Source: Bacillota bacterium (GTDB lineage Bacteria > Bacillota > Limnochordia > Darwinibacteriales > Darwinibacteriaceae). From it: DNA of 64,000 nt. The position numbers and the translations under genes were made by a program. The stretch is from the NCBI GenBank assembly GCA_029776155.1, contig JAKOTU010000089.1, positions 1 through 64,000 of the forward strand, in the 5' to 3' direction. Of the stretch, positions 17,094 through 25,721 are shown piece after piece; position 1 is the stretch's first letter; the number at the start of each line of letters is the position of its first letter. Under the pieces are notes generated by a model. That model searched no databases, was not told the DNA's origin, and was given only the letters and a program-made list of their open reading frames with translations.

Positions 17094-18068
17094 CTATCTA
17101 CTCGCTTTCCTCAAGTTCATGGTGGTGGTGATGATAATGATCATGCCGATGATGCCCTGCTGGATGTAGGGGTTGATGAGCATGAGGTTCATGAGGTTGT
17201 TGATCATGGCAATAATCAAGGTGCCGATGATCGTTCCCGACACAGAACCCCTACCCCCCGCAAAACTTGTGCCCCCAATGACCACAGAGGCGATGGACTG
17301 GACGTTGTCGTTGAGGTTCACGTACGGGCCGCCCATATCCATTTTGGAGGTGACCATAATGGCCGCAATGGCCGCGCAGATGCCGGAAAAAGCGTAGCCC
17401 AAGAGCTTCACCTTTTCCACATTGATCCCCGAGAGGTGTCCCGTTTTCTCATTGCCGCCCACAATGTACACTTCCCGGCCAAAGACGGTCCGGCCCAAAA
17501 GGAAGATGCCAAACAGGGCAACCGTGATCCAGACCACAACCTGAACACCCAGGCCGAAAATGGTATCCCGGCCGAAGACGAGCAGCTCAGGAGAAAGGCC
17601 GTAAATGGGACGGGACTGGGTCATGAGCGTGGCGCACCCCTTGGCTATGTTCGCCACCGCCAAAGTGGCGATGAAGGGAGGTACTTTGGCTTTGGTAATA
17701 ATGGTTCCGCTGAGCAAACCGCCCAGGGCACCAATGCCCAAGCCGGCAAGGAGGGGAATGATCAGCCCATAACCGTTTACGTTCAAATAGGCAACGACCA
17801 TGGATACCAAGGCAATCATGGCGCCCTGGGACAGATCCACTCCCGCCAGCAGAATGACTATGGTTTGACCCACCGCCATAATCCCGATACTGGCGTACTG
17901 GCGAAGCATGTTATGCAGGTTGGCGGGGCTTAGGAAGATCCCCTTGGAAAGCACGGTGGAGGCAATCGCCAGAACCAAAAAGGCGGTGATCCGAGGATTT
18001 TTGGTCAGTATCTGCACTATCTTGTTTTCACTGCGACCCCTTTGATCCGTTACTGCTGCTTTACTCAA
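17094..18068 (-). CDS. ABC sugar-type permease (RbsC family), subunit 2
   Basis: About 324 residues with roughly nine membrane segments and RbsC hallmarks: I-L-L-A-G-V-D-L-S-Q-G-A-M, G-L-L-S-G-T-I-I-T-K and V-I-G-G-T-S-F-A-G-G-R-G-S. TTG 18068 is preceded by GGGGAGAG. It and the adjacent permease gene form a heterodimeric channel for the transporter whose ATPase is at 19070. Confidence 0.93.
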   Translation of the reverse strand: MSKAAVTDQRGRSENKIVQILTKNPRITAFLVLAIASTVLSKGIFLSPANLHNMLRQYASIGIMAVGQTIVILLAGVDLSQGAMIALVSMVVAYLNVNGYGLIIPLLAGLGIGALGGLLSGTIITKAKVPPFIATLAVANIAKGCATLMTQSRPIYGLSPELLVFGRDTIFGLGVQVVVWITVALFGIFLLGRTVFGREVYIVGGNEKTGHLSGINVEKVKLLGYAFSGICAAIAAIMVTSKMDMGGPYVNLNDNVQSIASVVIGGTSFAGGRGSVSGTIIGTLIIAMINNLMNLMLINPYIQQGIIGMIIIITTTMNLRKASR

Positions 18069-18110
18069 TGCCGCTCTCCCCCTTTAGTGGGTTCTTTTCC
18101 TCAGCGTTCC

Positions 18111-19058
18111 TTAGGCCGTCCGGGTTCTGGCAGCAACTGCCAAGATGATCAGAATGCCCACGGCAACAGGCTGCACAAATGGGGATATCCCCATGAGGTT
18201 GAGAATGTTTTTAACCATGCCCACGATAAACAGGCCAATAAAGGTGTTGAACACCTTGCCTTCGCCGCCAAAGAAACTGGTTCCGCCGATAATTGCTGCG
18301 GTGATGGCTTGGGTTTCGTAATCCACGGCGCCATCGGGCAGACCGAGGGTAACGTAGGAGGTGTAGAACAGGCCGGCCAGCCCAGCCATGAAACCGGATA
18401 TCACATACGTTGCCACCTTGATCCGGTCCACATTCACCCCGGAAAGGCGCGCCGACTCACTGTTGCTACCCACCGCGTAGATGGAACGGCCCAGGGTTGT
18501 GTACTTGAGGAAGAACCAGGTCAGAAGATAGATGGCCACCAAAATGTAGCCCACCAGGGGCACGGGTCCCACCATGGCGCTGGAAATGGCGGTGTATGAC
18601 TTGGGAATACCGTACACAGGCTGACCGTTGCCGATAACCAGAGCCATGGAACGCACAATACCCATGGTGCTCAGGGTGAGTACAAAGGAAGGCATGCCCG
18701 TTTTCACCAGCAGAACGCCGTTGAGAAAACCGATACCCACCGTCACCGCCAAAGAGGCCACGATGGCCAAAGCTAAGCTTTTTGGCGCCAGCGTAGCCAT
18801 CAGCACTGAGGTCAAGGCCACCTGCGAACCCACGGACAGGTCGATTTCACCGGCCACCAAAACCATGGTCATTCCGCAAGCCAAAAGCCCAAAGGTGGTG
18901 GAGCCAATCACGATGTTCCTAAAGTTTTCGGAAGTCAAAAACAAAGGTGAAGCAAAGGCACACAGTGCAACCACAACAATAAAAATCACATACAAAAGGA
19001 CATTGCTGGAAGAGGATAGGCGCAGACGATTATTCAGCTTTGCTTGCGTTTGCAACAC
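18111..19058 (-). CDS. ABC sugar-type permease (RbsC family), subunit 1
   Basis: 315 residues with repeated hydrophobic segments and the family motifs V-A-G-E-I-D-L-S-V-G-S, G-F-L-N-G-V-L-L-V-K and I-I-G-G-T-S-F-F-G-G-E-G. GTG 19058 follows AGGGGGT and lies 11 bases after the ATPase stop. Confidence 0.93.
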   Translation of the reverse strand: MLQTQAKLNNRLRLSSSSNVLLYVIFIVVVALCAFASPLFLTSENFRNIVIGSTTFGLLACGMTMVLVAGEIDLSVGSQVALTSVLMATLAPKSLALAIVASLAVTVGIGFLNGVLLVKTGMPSFVLTLSTMGIVRSMALVIGNGQPVYGIPKSYTAISSAMVGPVPLVGYILVAIYLLTWFFLKYTTLGRSIYAVGSNSESARLSGVNVDRIKVATYVISGFMAGLAGLFYTSYVTLGLPDGAVDYETQAITAAIIGGTSFFGGEGKVFNTFIGLFIVGMVKNILNLMGISPFVQPVAVGILIILAVAARTRTA

Positions 19059-19069
19059 TTTGATACCCC

Positions 19070-20587
19070 CTAACTGGCCTCTGCCGCATCGCGGAGCTCT
19101 TGAGGTATGGCATGCTGTAGAATCTGTTCTTGGGTCGCTTCACCGGCCAGGAACTCCTTCCTGATCTGGGAGTTGGACATGACCAGGATGCGATCCGACA
19201 AGGCCATTAACTCCGGCAGTTCCGAGGAAACGAGGATAATGGATTTCTTGGCCCTGACCATCTCGGCCATGAGCTTGTAAAACTCCAGCTTACTGCCGAC
19301 GTCAATACCTCTCGTGGGTTCATCGAGGAGCAGGATCTTCGATTCTGAAGCCAGCCACTTGGCCAGCACTGTCTTCTGCTGGTTGCCGCCGCTTAAGGTG
19401 CCCACTTCCTGCAAGAGGGAGTGGCAGCGCACGGCCACATACTTAGCCAGCTCAACGGTGCGTGCAAACAGTTCTGTAAAGCGCACCAAAAACTTGTACT
19501 TCCTTTTGGCCAGGATGCCCACGGAGATGTTCTCCTCAATGCTCCTGCAGAGCACAGCCCCTTCCGTCTTCCTGTCTTCCGGAACCAAGCCTAAGCCTCT
19601 TTTGATGGCATCCCGGGGTGATTTGATGCGGCACTCTTCCCCGAAGATGGTGATGGTGCCTTTGGTCGCGGGATAAGCCCCAAAGAGCGTCTTCAAGAGT
19701 TCTGTGCGGCCTGCGCCCACCAAGCCCGCAATACCCAGGATTTCGCCCTCCCGGAGCTGGAAGCTGACGGTGCGGTTACTGCCCGCCACCGGTAGATCCT
19801 TTACCTCCAGCACCACATCTCCGATTTCCACCTTTTCCTTGTAGAACTGCTCGCCCAGCTCCCGCCCGACCATCCAGCTGATCATCTGCTCCATAGTTAC
19901 ATCCTCAACATTTGAGGTGGCAATCCACTGCCCGTCCCGGAGCACGGTGATGCGATCCCCGATCTCAAACACCTCAACCAGGCGGTGGGTGATGTAGACA
20001 ATGCCCACTCCCTGTTTTTTCAGGGTGCCGATAATTTCAAAAAGGCGCTCTAATTCGCTTCCGGTGAGCACCGCGGACGGTTCGTCCATAATCAACACCT
20101 TAGAATCCTGGGAAAGGGCCTTTACGATGGCCACGATCTGCTGCTCCGCCACCGTCAAGTCCCTCACCAAGGCCTTAGGATCAATGGGAACGTGGAAGGT
20201 GGCCAGCAGTTCTGCAGCCCTCCGGTTCATCTCGCTCCAGTTCACCAGCCCCATGCTGGTGCGGGGAATATCTTCCACAAAGATGTTCTCCGCCACGGAC
20301 AGGGTCGGCAAAAGGTCCAGCTCTTGGTAGATGGCCCGGATGCCCAGGTTCTTACCATCCTGGGGGCTGTTCATCTCCACCTGGGTCCCGTTAATCAGAA
20401 TCGTACCCGCATCCTTGGGCTGCGCCCCGGTCATGATCTTAATCAGCGTGGACTTCCCGGCCCCGTTTTCGCCCACCAGGCAGTGCACCTCACCAGGCAG
20501 CACGGAGAAGTCCACATCCTTCAATGCCTGGACGCCAGGAAACTGCTTGCTGATGCCTTTCATCTGGAGAACGGGTTCTTTATGCAC
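19070..20587 (-). CDS. ABC sugar-type ATPase (RbsA family, two domains)
   Basis: 505 residues from GTG 20587, which lies 10 bases after AGGAGAGGA; a longer frame would run into the M20 gene and is unlikely. First domain: G-E-N-G-A-G-K-S-T, V-A-E-Q-Q and L-I-M-D-E-P; second domain: degenerate Walker A G-L-V-G-A-G-R-T-E and L-S-G-G-N-Q-Q-K with L-L-L-D-E-P. It drives the RbsC pair downstream. Its neighbours suggest the substrate is an amide or peptide-like glycoconjugate rather than ribose (inference). Confidence 0.93.
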   Translation of the reverse strand: MHKEPVLQMKGISKQFPGVQALKDVDFSVLPGEVHCLVGENGAGKSTLIKIMTGAQPKDAGTILINGTQVEMNSPQDGKNLGIRAIYQELDLLPTLSVAENIFVEDIPRTSMGLVNWSEMNRRAAELLATFHVPIDPKALVRDLTVAEQQIVAIVKALSQDSKVLIMDEPSAVLTGSELERLFEIIGTLKKQGVGIVYITHRLVEVFEIGDRITVLRDGQWIATSNVEDVTMEQMISWMVGRELGEQFYKEKVEIGDVVLEVKDLPVAGSNRTVSFQLREGEILGIAGLVGAGRTELLKTLFGAYPATKGTITIFGEECRIKSPRDAIKRGLGLVPEDRKTEGAVLCRSIEENISVGILAKRKYKFLVRFTELFARTVELAKYVAVRCHSLLQEVGTLSGGNQQKTVLAKWLASESKILLLDEPTRGIDVGSKLEFYKLMAEMVRAKKSIILVSSELPELMALSDRILVMSNSQIRKEFLAGEATQEQILQHAIPQELRDAAEAS

Positions 20588-20636
20588 AACACATCCATCC
20601 TCTCCTGGTTTTCTCCACTCTACTCCACTACAGCTC

Positions 20637-21920
20637 CTAGGACGGTTGGCACCAGTTGAGGATGAGGAGCGCATAAATGAGGATAAAATCAAGGAACTCC
20701 TCAACAGGAACGGACTCGTTGACCACATGGCAATCCTCAATCCGGCCTGGTCCTAAGATGATCGTGGGCATTTGACCCATGTTTTTCATAATGCGGGCAT
20801 CATTGGCCGCGGGGCTGCCCTTCAGGGCTACCTCTTCGCTGAACACCTGGGCCGCGCACTTTTGGGCAAGCTGCACAAAGGGATGATCTAGCTCTTGCTC
20901 AAAGCCGAGGCCCTGCTGGTAGATGCTGATGGCCGGTGGATTCTCCCTCAACCACGCATCACCTTGGGCCCGGGTCATGAGGGTATTGTGCACCTCACTA
21001 ATTACCGCATCGTGCTCCATAACTCCCGGGACATAATGGAGGCAGAACTTGAAAGTACATCTATTAGGCACATCATTGCCCGCGGTGCCCCCCTCGATCA
21101 CGCCGATGTTCAAAGTGGGGGAGGGGCAGAGTTGGTGGCGGTACACCATGAGCCAATGCCGTTCTAGTTCGCGCAGGGCATCAATGAGGAAGATGGCCTT
21201 TTCAATGGCATTCACGCCTTCCCATTTGGAAGCGGAATGGAGGGTCTTCCCGGTCACCGTTACTTCGAAGAAAATAAAGCCCATATGAGCCACAACCACA
21301 TTCCTGTTGCTGGGCTCGCACACCACTGCCGCATCTGCTCTGCGGCCTTTCAGCACAGATACTATGGAGCCGTTGCCGCCCCCTTCTTCATCGGCCACTG
21401 ATAAGATGGTGACTTTCCCCGGCAGTTCCAGCCCGGCATCCTGCAGCAGCTTGACCCCGAGCACACTGGCCATCAAACCCGCTTTCATATCCGCAACGCC
21501 CCGGGCATAGATGCGTCCATCACGGATTTCGGGCTTAAAGGGATGGCTGTCCCACAGCTCCAGATCTCCGGGGGGCATAATATCCACATGACCGTTGAAC
21601 AAGAGAGAACGCCCGGGAGCACCCGAGAATTCGGCCACTAGGTTGTAGCGGTCCTCGTAATTGTGGCCGGGATTGCCCTCTTTGTATTCGAGAATCCCCT
21701 TTTGCACGAGGTCCTCCACTAAAGGTTCGCGAGTAATTCTGGCCCCCATCTTGCTTAATAAGTCTTCCAAGAAATCCTGACCAGCCTTTTCCAAGCCCCC
21801 GGCAATACCATGACCGATCACGCTTGTGTCTTTAGACAGAAGCTGGAACAGGTAGCCCAGGTACTCCTCCCGCCGCGCCGCAAGAACTTCCCTCAGCTTG
21901 TCCTGGATTGCCCTTGCCAT
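20637..21920 (-). CDS. M20-family metallohydrolase (ArgE/DapE type), third paralogue
   Basis: 427 residues, a more distant relative of the hydrolases at 5012 and 13149 (roughly 40 percent by eye). Motifs: G-H-V-D-I-M-P-P-G, V-A-D-M-K-A-G, D-E-E-G-G-G-N-G, C-E-P-S-N and a late D-C-H-V-V-N-E-S carrying the last histidine. ATG 21920 lies 9 bases after AAGGAG. It sits between the unrecognised membrane-anchored protein and the ATPase of the transporter. Confidence 0.92.
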   Translation of the reverse strand: MARAIQDKLREVLAARREEYLGYLFQLLSKDTSVIGHGIAGGLEKAGQDFLEDLLSKMGARITREPLVEDLVQKGILEYKEGNPGHNYEDRYNLVAEFSGAPGRSLLFNGHVDIMPPGDLELWDSHPFKPEIRDGRIYARGVADMKAGLMASVLGVKLLQDAGLELPGKVTILSVADEEGGGNGSIVSVLKGRRADAAVVCEPSNRNVVVAHMGFIFFEVTVTGKTLHSASKWEGVNAIEKAIFLIDALRELERHWLMVYRHQLCPSPTLNIGVIEGGTAGNDVPNRCTFKFCLHYVPGVMEHDAVISEVHNTLMTRAQGDAWLRENPPAISIYQQGLGFEQELDHPFVQLAQKCAAQVFSEEVALKGSPAANDARIMKNMGQMPTIILGPGRIEDCHVVNESVPVEEFLDFILIYALLILNWCQPS

Positions 21921-21937
21921 GGATCACATCTCCTTCA

Positions 21938-22711
21938 CTAATTGGCTGAGAATCCGTCCACTAGGATGTGCCGCTTGGGACGGGTCATAAGCAGACCGAC
22001 ACCCAAAAGCACAGGTAACACAACAAAGGAGACCTTTACCACTGCCACGAAATGATTGGAGTCCTCTTCCTTGACCTGGGCCTGGAAGTCCCACATCAGC
22101 TCATAGCGGCTGCCGCCCCGGGAAAACTCAATTTTCATCCATTTCGTGGAGGAACTGAGAAATTGGTATCCCGCCGTGGGAAAAGCAACCTCATAGCTGG
22201 CTTGGTAGTAGTTGCCGCGGCTGTAGGAAGTCCGCAGCTCAGGCTGACCCCCGATGATCTTCCCGATTTCGAACTCATCGCCAGCGTTGTTTTTCAAAGT
22301 GACCGTCCAATCCCTTAGGTTCAATAAGTCCCGATTGCTGTCATGGGAGAGCTTGATCACAAAGGGAGTCTCCTGGGCATACTGGAGTGCCAGTTCTTCC
22401 ACAAACTCGGCCAAGTTCTCGGCGTTCACTTCACCGTTCATTACACCCAAGGCTACGGCCATTCTAGGGTCCACATAACAGACCTCAACCTGAACATCGT
22501 TGCTGAGTACGCCTTTTTGGGTCCATTCCACAACAAGTGCGTAATAATTGCGGTCCAGATCCTCCACCCCAAGTTCAGCGAAGTTGGTGAGGGGAGTAAG
22601 CTTTTCCTCTTCTTCAGCCGCGTGGAGAACGCTGCCCAGGGCCAGCAGTAAAATGAGGATCATGCCCAGTAGGGTAACGGCCTTCCTTGCTCGCACGCCA
22701 CATGTATCCAC
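21938..22711 (-). CDS. Unrecognised exported, membrane-anchored protein in an RbsABC operon
   Basis: I do not recognise this 257-residue protein. A basic start and hydrophobic stretch (about residues 9-31) ending L-H-A-A-E look like a signal peptide; the acidic, beta-rich middle (about 35-220) has the look of an extracytoplasmic domain; a second hydrophobic stretch near 226-243 followed by R-P-K-R is a C-terminal membrane anchor with a short cytoplasmic tail. One cysteine lies in the middle domain. Start GTG 22711 has AGAGAGG 7 bases upstream. The gene lies directly between the binding-protein gene and an M20 hydrolase gene, suggesting an accessory role in uptake or surface processing (inference). 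Confidence 0.8.
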   Translation of the reverse strand: MDTCGVRARKAVTLLGMILILLLALGSVLHAAEEEEKLTPLTNFAELGVEDLDRNYYALVVEWTQKGVLSNDVQVEVCYVDPRMAVALGVMNGEVNAENLAEFVEELALQYAQETPFVIKLSHDSNRDLLNLRDWTVTLKNNAGDEFEIGKIIGGQPELRTSYSRGNYYQASYEVAFPTAGYQFLSSSTKWMKIEFSRGGSRYELMWDFQAQVKEEDSNHFVAVVKVSFVVLPVLLGVGLLMTRPKRHILVDGFSAN

Positions 22712-22747
22712 TGTTTCAACCTCTCTTCGCCAAAAACTAAAGAATAG

Positions 22748-22773
22748 GGGGCCGAGCCAGAGACTGCGGCCCC
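22748..22773 (-). other. Intercistronic hairpin after the binding-protein gene
   Basis: GGGGCCG (22748-22754) pairs with CGGCCCC (22767-22773). On the minus strand it is followed by TATTCTTTAGTTTTT, so it may act as a partial terminator that lowers expression of the downstream genes relative to the binding protein. Confidence 0.6.
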
Positions 22774-22780
22774 GTGCACC

Positions 22781-23779
22781 TTAGTAGAACAGATCCTCGG
22801 CCAACATTCTGTTGTAGTAATTGGTGGTAAATGCTTTGCCTTCAGCAGTCTGCATATGGTACATGTTGAATTGGAGCATCTGGACGGGTGCTACTTCCTT
22901 GCCTTCCAGGTATTCGAGGATTGTTCTGAATGCAGCTTCGCCGAAGTGTGGAGCATAGTCTGCCACGGCCAAGAGTTCGCCATCTACTACCGCCTTAATG
23001 GCAGCACGCTGTCCGTCAATGGTTACGATCCGGCCGACGAGCTCTGTTCTACCGGCTGCCTTGATAGCTTGCAGAGCGCCCAGAGCCATTTCATCGCTGT
23101 GGGTGTAGACGATGTCAATGCTGCCTGCTGGGAAGCGCTCCAGGTAGTTCTCCATGACCTTGGTTCCCTCTAAGCGGTAACCATGACCGGTCTGGCTGGC
23201 AATGATCTTGATGTTGGGATACTGCGCCAAGGCTTCCCTAAAGCCATTGTAGCGCTCAATGGTGGCGGAAGAACCAACCGCTTCTTGAATCTCCACGATG
23301 TTACCCTTGTACTCGCCGTAGATGGAGTAGAGGTAATCGGCTACAAATTGGCCGAGCTGTTTGGAGATCTCCACGTTGTCCTTACCGATAAAGGAGATGT
23401 ACATGCCTGTTCCAGGTTCGGAGTCAATACTGCGGTCAATGCAGACCAGGGGAATTCCCTTCTCATCGCACAGTTCCTTCACAGGATCCAGAGCGGTAGC
23501 TTGGAACGGGGAGATAATCAGGGCATCGGGATTCTGCAGCAGCAGGTCCCTAACCTTGGTCAACTGGATGGCCGCATCCATTTCACCATCGTTCCAGATC
23601 AAATCCACACCATACTTCTCAGCCCAGTACAAAATGTCATTGGTCATGGCTACACGCCACGGATGGTTCATGGCACACTGGGAAAAAGCGATCAAAGGCT
23701 TCTTCTCCTGGGCAAGTCCCAGGACACCAAAGGAGAAAACGATTACAACGGTCAGCAAAACACCTAGCGCTTTGCGCAT
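22781..23779 (-). CDS. ABC sugar-type solute-binding protein (RbsB-like, PF13407 type)
   Basis: 332 residues. Signal peptide to about residue 23 (ending G-L-A-Q, no lipobox cysteine), then the type I periplasmic binding fold: I-A-F-S-Q-C-A-M-N-H-P-W-R at the first strand, A-L-I-I-S-P-F and C-I-D-R-S in the first lobe, T-H-S-D-E-M-A-L-G-A at the hinge. First gene of the 23779-to-13149 operon; ATG follows AAGGAGG. A LacI-type operator overlaps the presumed promoter. Confidence 0.93.
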   Translation of the reverse strand: MRKALGVLLTVVIVFSFGVLGLAQEKKPLIAFSQCAMNHPWRVAMTNDILYWAEKYGVDLIWNDGEMDAAIQLTKVRDLLLQNPDALIISPFQATALDPVKELCDEKGIPLVCIDRSIDSEPGTGMYISFIGKDNVEISKQLGQFVADYLYSIYGEYKGNIVEIQEAVGSSATIERYNGFREALAQYPNIKIIASQTGHGYRLEGTKVMENYLERFPAGSIDIVYTHSDEMALGALQAIKAAGRTELVGRIVTIDGQRAAIKAVVDGELLAVADYAPHFGEAAFRTILEYLEGKEVAPVQMLQFNMYHMQTAEGKAFTTNYYNRMLAEDLFY

Positions 23780-24062
23780 CCTAGATCCTCCTTGTCTCTA
23801 ATTAGCTATCGCTTAACCATCCACAGTCAAACAGGTGTTACCAAGCTCCTCTGTTTTGTAGGGTTCCCCACCTCCCTTTTTCAGGGTCTTCCCCTAGATA
23901 TCAAGCACAGGGTTAGCATTTGAACCGTTTTAAACCTGTGACTATAATATACGTCGCAACTCCAAGATTTCCTTCTGTAAAAGATGACTAAATGTGCCTA
24001 ATGTTCATATTGTCTTATTCGTGTTGGCGGTAGGTAAAGAAAAAGCCCTTCCAAAATGGTTT
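23780..24062. other. Intergenic region between hydrolase operon and M24-fold gene
   Basis: Holds the 5' leader, promoter and operator of the 23779 operon on the minus strand and the terminator of the M24-fold gene at its right edge. No conserved gene is visible in it. Confidence 0.6.
23920..23951 (-). promoter_or_regulatory. Operator 1 and A+T-rich -10 region of the RbsABC/hydrolase operon
   Basis: TTGAACCGTTTTAAA (23920-23934) matches 14 of 15 bases of the site at 25640. On the minus strand it lies about ten bases downstream of a TATATTATA -10-like stretch (23943-23951), so a bound repressor would cover the transcription start. No convincing -35 element is seen. Confidence 0.6.
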
Positions 24063-24088
24063 AAAATGGGCAGATCATGGTCTGCCCA
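24063..24088 (-). terminator. Terminator of the M24-fold gene
   Basis: An 8-base-pair stem (TGGGCAGA at 24067-24074, TCTGCCCA at 24081-24088) is followed on the minus strand by TTTTAAACC. Confidence 0.7.
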
Positions 24089-24092
24089 GAAG

Positions 24093-25508
24093 CTAGCGGG
24101 CGACCATGATCTGGTCCTTTTGCAGCAGGAATGGCCGGTAATAGGCCAGCAGGTCGGACATGGGCAGGATTTCTTCTGCCAGGTTGATGCCCAACACTTC
24201 CTTAATATACTTACGCCGTCTTTCGAAGCGGGACCAGGTCTGGGGACTGAGTGCGCGGATGCGCTCCCTCAGCCCTTGGTCTGCCAACACGATCCCATCT
24301 TCCAGGTTGGCACCGAAATAGGGGGGTTTAGGTGCGATAATCAGGTCGAACTGCATGTACATGCCGCTGCGCAGCTTGACCTTAGACCCGGGCATAAAGG
24401 GGGTAGAAACCCATTCATCTTGGGCAATGAGGTGGCCTGGGTTCAGCTCCCAGCCATAGAAGGACTTGGGCAGACGATCCATGGCCAACTGGAAGATGGC
24501 GCCTCCCTCCAGGCCGATGCGCACCATCTCATACCACTCCACGGCGGTCTTAAAGTAGGGTACGGCAACCCGCTCGAACCAGTCATCAACGCCGGGGAGC
24601 TCCCCTGCGTCGTGGGCGATGAACGCGGCCCGGCAGCACAGGGCCCCCTCCAAACCAAAGGCGGTGGTGAGGAAATCGCCCAGCTTAGCCCTGCGGTCAG
24701 TGGGGCTGGTCAGGCCGAACCTGGCTTTATCGCCCACGGAAACCATGGCGTGCGCCGAAAGGGGCAGCCCGTAACTGGCCAGTTTGCTGCCTAGCTCCAG
24801 CTCGCTAACACCCACTTCAACAGTATTAAGCAGGTCTAAGATGGCCTTGGACACTACGCAGGCAGCGTACTCGTGGACAATAATCTGCTCCGCTTCCAAC
24901 TCGGTGCGCAGACCATAGGCCGGGGACATAAAGATGTCCGTGACATTCCTCACGGGACCATCCTGCGTGATTGCGGAAAAGGCAGGCAGTTCATGGCCCA
25001 CGGCCTCGGCAACCGCCGCCGCTATGTAGTGGGGCACTTCGATGGAACCGGCCGGGCAGCCATCCTCGGCCTCAAAATACTTCCAGCCCACGGTGCCCAC
25101 GGTCATTCCCGGCTTCAGCCCCGCATCCTGCAGAATCTGAACAAGGGAACGTCCTCCCCTGGGTTGTCCCAAGAGGCCAAAGCTGGGAAAATGGACAGCT
25201 TCCAGCCGCACAGGGGTAAAATCCACCATGTTCAGGTTCTCGGTGCCCAAAAGCACCCTAGGGGCTCCGCTTTGGCCCACAATCAACAGGGCTTCTTCGA
25301 AGCGGGGGCCAAAGCCGGTTAGGTAGGCGAAATTGGCCGCATGTTCCCGATCAGCATAAATGACCACATAATCTAGACCCCGCTCCTCCATCCTAGCCCG
25401 CAGACGGCTCAAGCGCTGCTCATAGACCTCCAGGGGCAGGGTTGGCATATCCCCGGGAATCTCCACTACGGGTGCAGGTGCGGTAACCAGTTTGATTTGT
25501 CTCGACAT
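24093..25508 (-). CDS. M24-fold protein lacking the metal-binding aspartates (creatinase-like or inactive)
   Basis: 471 residues. The N-terminal creatinase-type domain is clear (Y-E-Q-R-L-S-R-L-R-A-R-M, then V-V-I-Y-A-D-R and Y-L-T-G-F-G). In the C-terminal pita-bread domain the region that normally reads D-x-G followed by a second ligand aspartate reads T-A-F-G-L-E-G-A-L-C-C-R here, so both metal-bridging aspartates are missing; a histidine in P-G-H-L and a late N-L-E-D-G remain. Creatinase uses this fold without metal, so either a metal-free hydrolase or a binding protein is possible. ATG 25508 follows AAGGATG. Operator 2 lies 132 bases upstream, linking it to the LacI gene at 25722. Confidence 0.82.
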   Translation of the reverse strand: MSRQIKLVTAPAPVVEIPGDMPTLPLEVYEQRLSRLRARMEERGLDYVVIYADREHAANFAYLTGFGPRFEEALLIVGQSGAPRVLLGTENLNMVDFTPVRLEAVHFPSFGLLGQPRGGRSLVQILQDAGLKPGMTVGTVGWKYFEAEDGCPAGSIEVPHYIAAAVAEAVGHELPAFSAITQDGPVRNVTDIFMSPAYGLRTELEAEQIIVHEYAACVVSKAILDLLNTVEVGVSELELGSKLASYGLPLSAHAMVSVGDKARFGLTSPTDRRAKLGDFLTTAFGLEGALCCRAAFIAHDAGELPGVDDWFERVAVPYFKTAVEWYEMVRIGLEGGAIFQLAMDRLPKSFYGWELNPGHLIAQDEWVSTPFMPGSKVKLRSGMYMQFDLIIAPKPPYFGANLEDGIVLADQGLRERIRALSPQTWSRFERRRKYIKEVLGINLAEEILPMSDLLAYYRPFLLQKDQIMVAR

Positions 25509-25639
25509 ACCATCACATCCTTACCTGAATTATTGTTGAGCCTAGACCGGGTATACTCTGCTTCGAATGTATATGTCTTTTCAAGCACTTACAAAACCGC
25601 AATATCTCCAGCGGGAAATTCCCGGGACTCACCTGGTTC

Positions 25640-25654
25640 TTGAACCGGTTTAAA
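25640..25654. promoter_or_regulatory. LacI-type operator 2
   Basis: TTGAACCGGTTTAAA, with a perfect AACCGGTT core and a near-palindromic outline centred on CG as in LacI-family sites. It lies between the stop of the LacI gene and the start of the M24-fold gene, 132 bases upstream of the latter. Confidence 0.6.
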
Positions 25655-25721
25655 TCGAGTCCTAAAACAAGACGCTGCTTGAGCGCTGGTGATCGTGTTC
25701 TGCTTCGTTTGTGTGGTTCAC

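Noticed and set aside
17010-17933. Plus-strand open frame (307 codons) opposite an RbsC permease gene
   Set aside because: Its translation is rich in H, D, N and G as expected for the complement of a membrane protein gene; no domain is visible.
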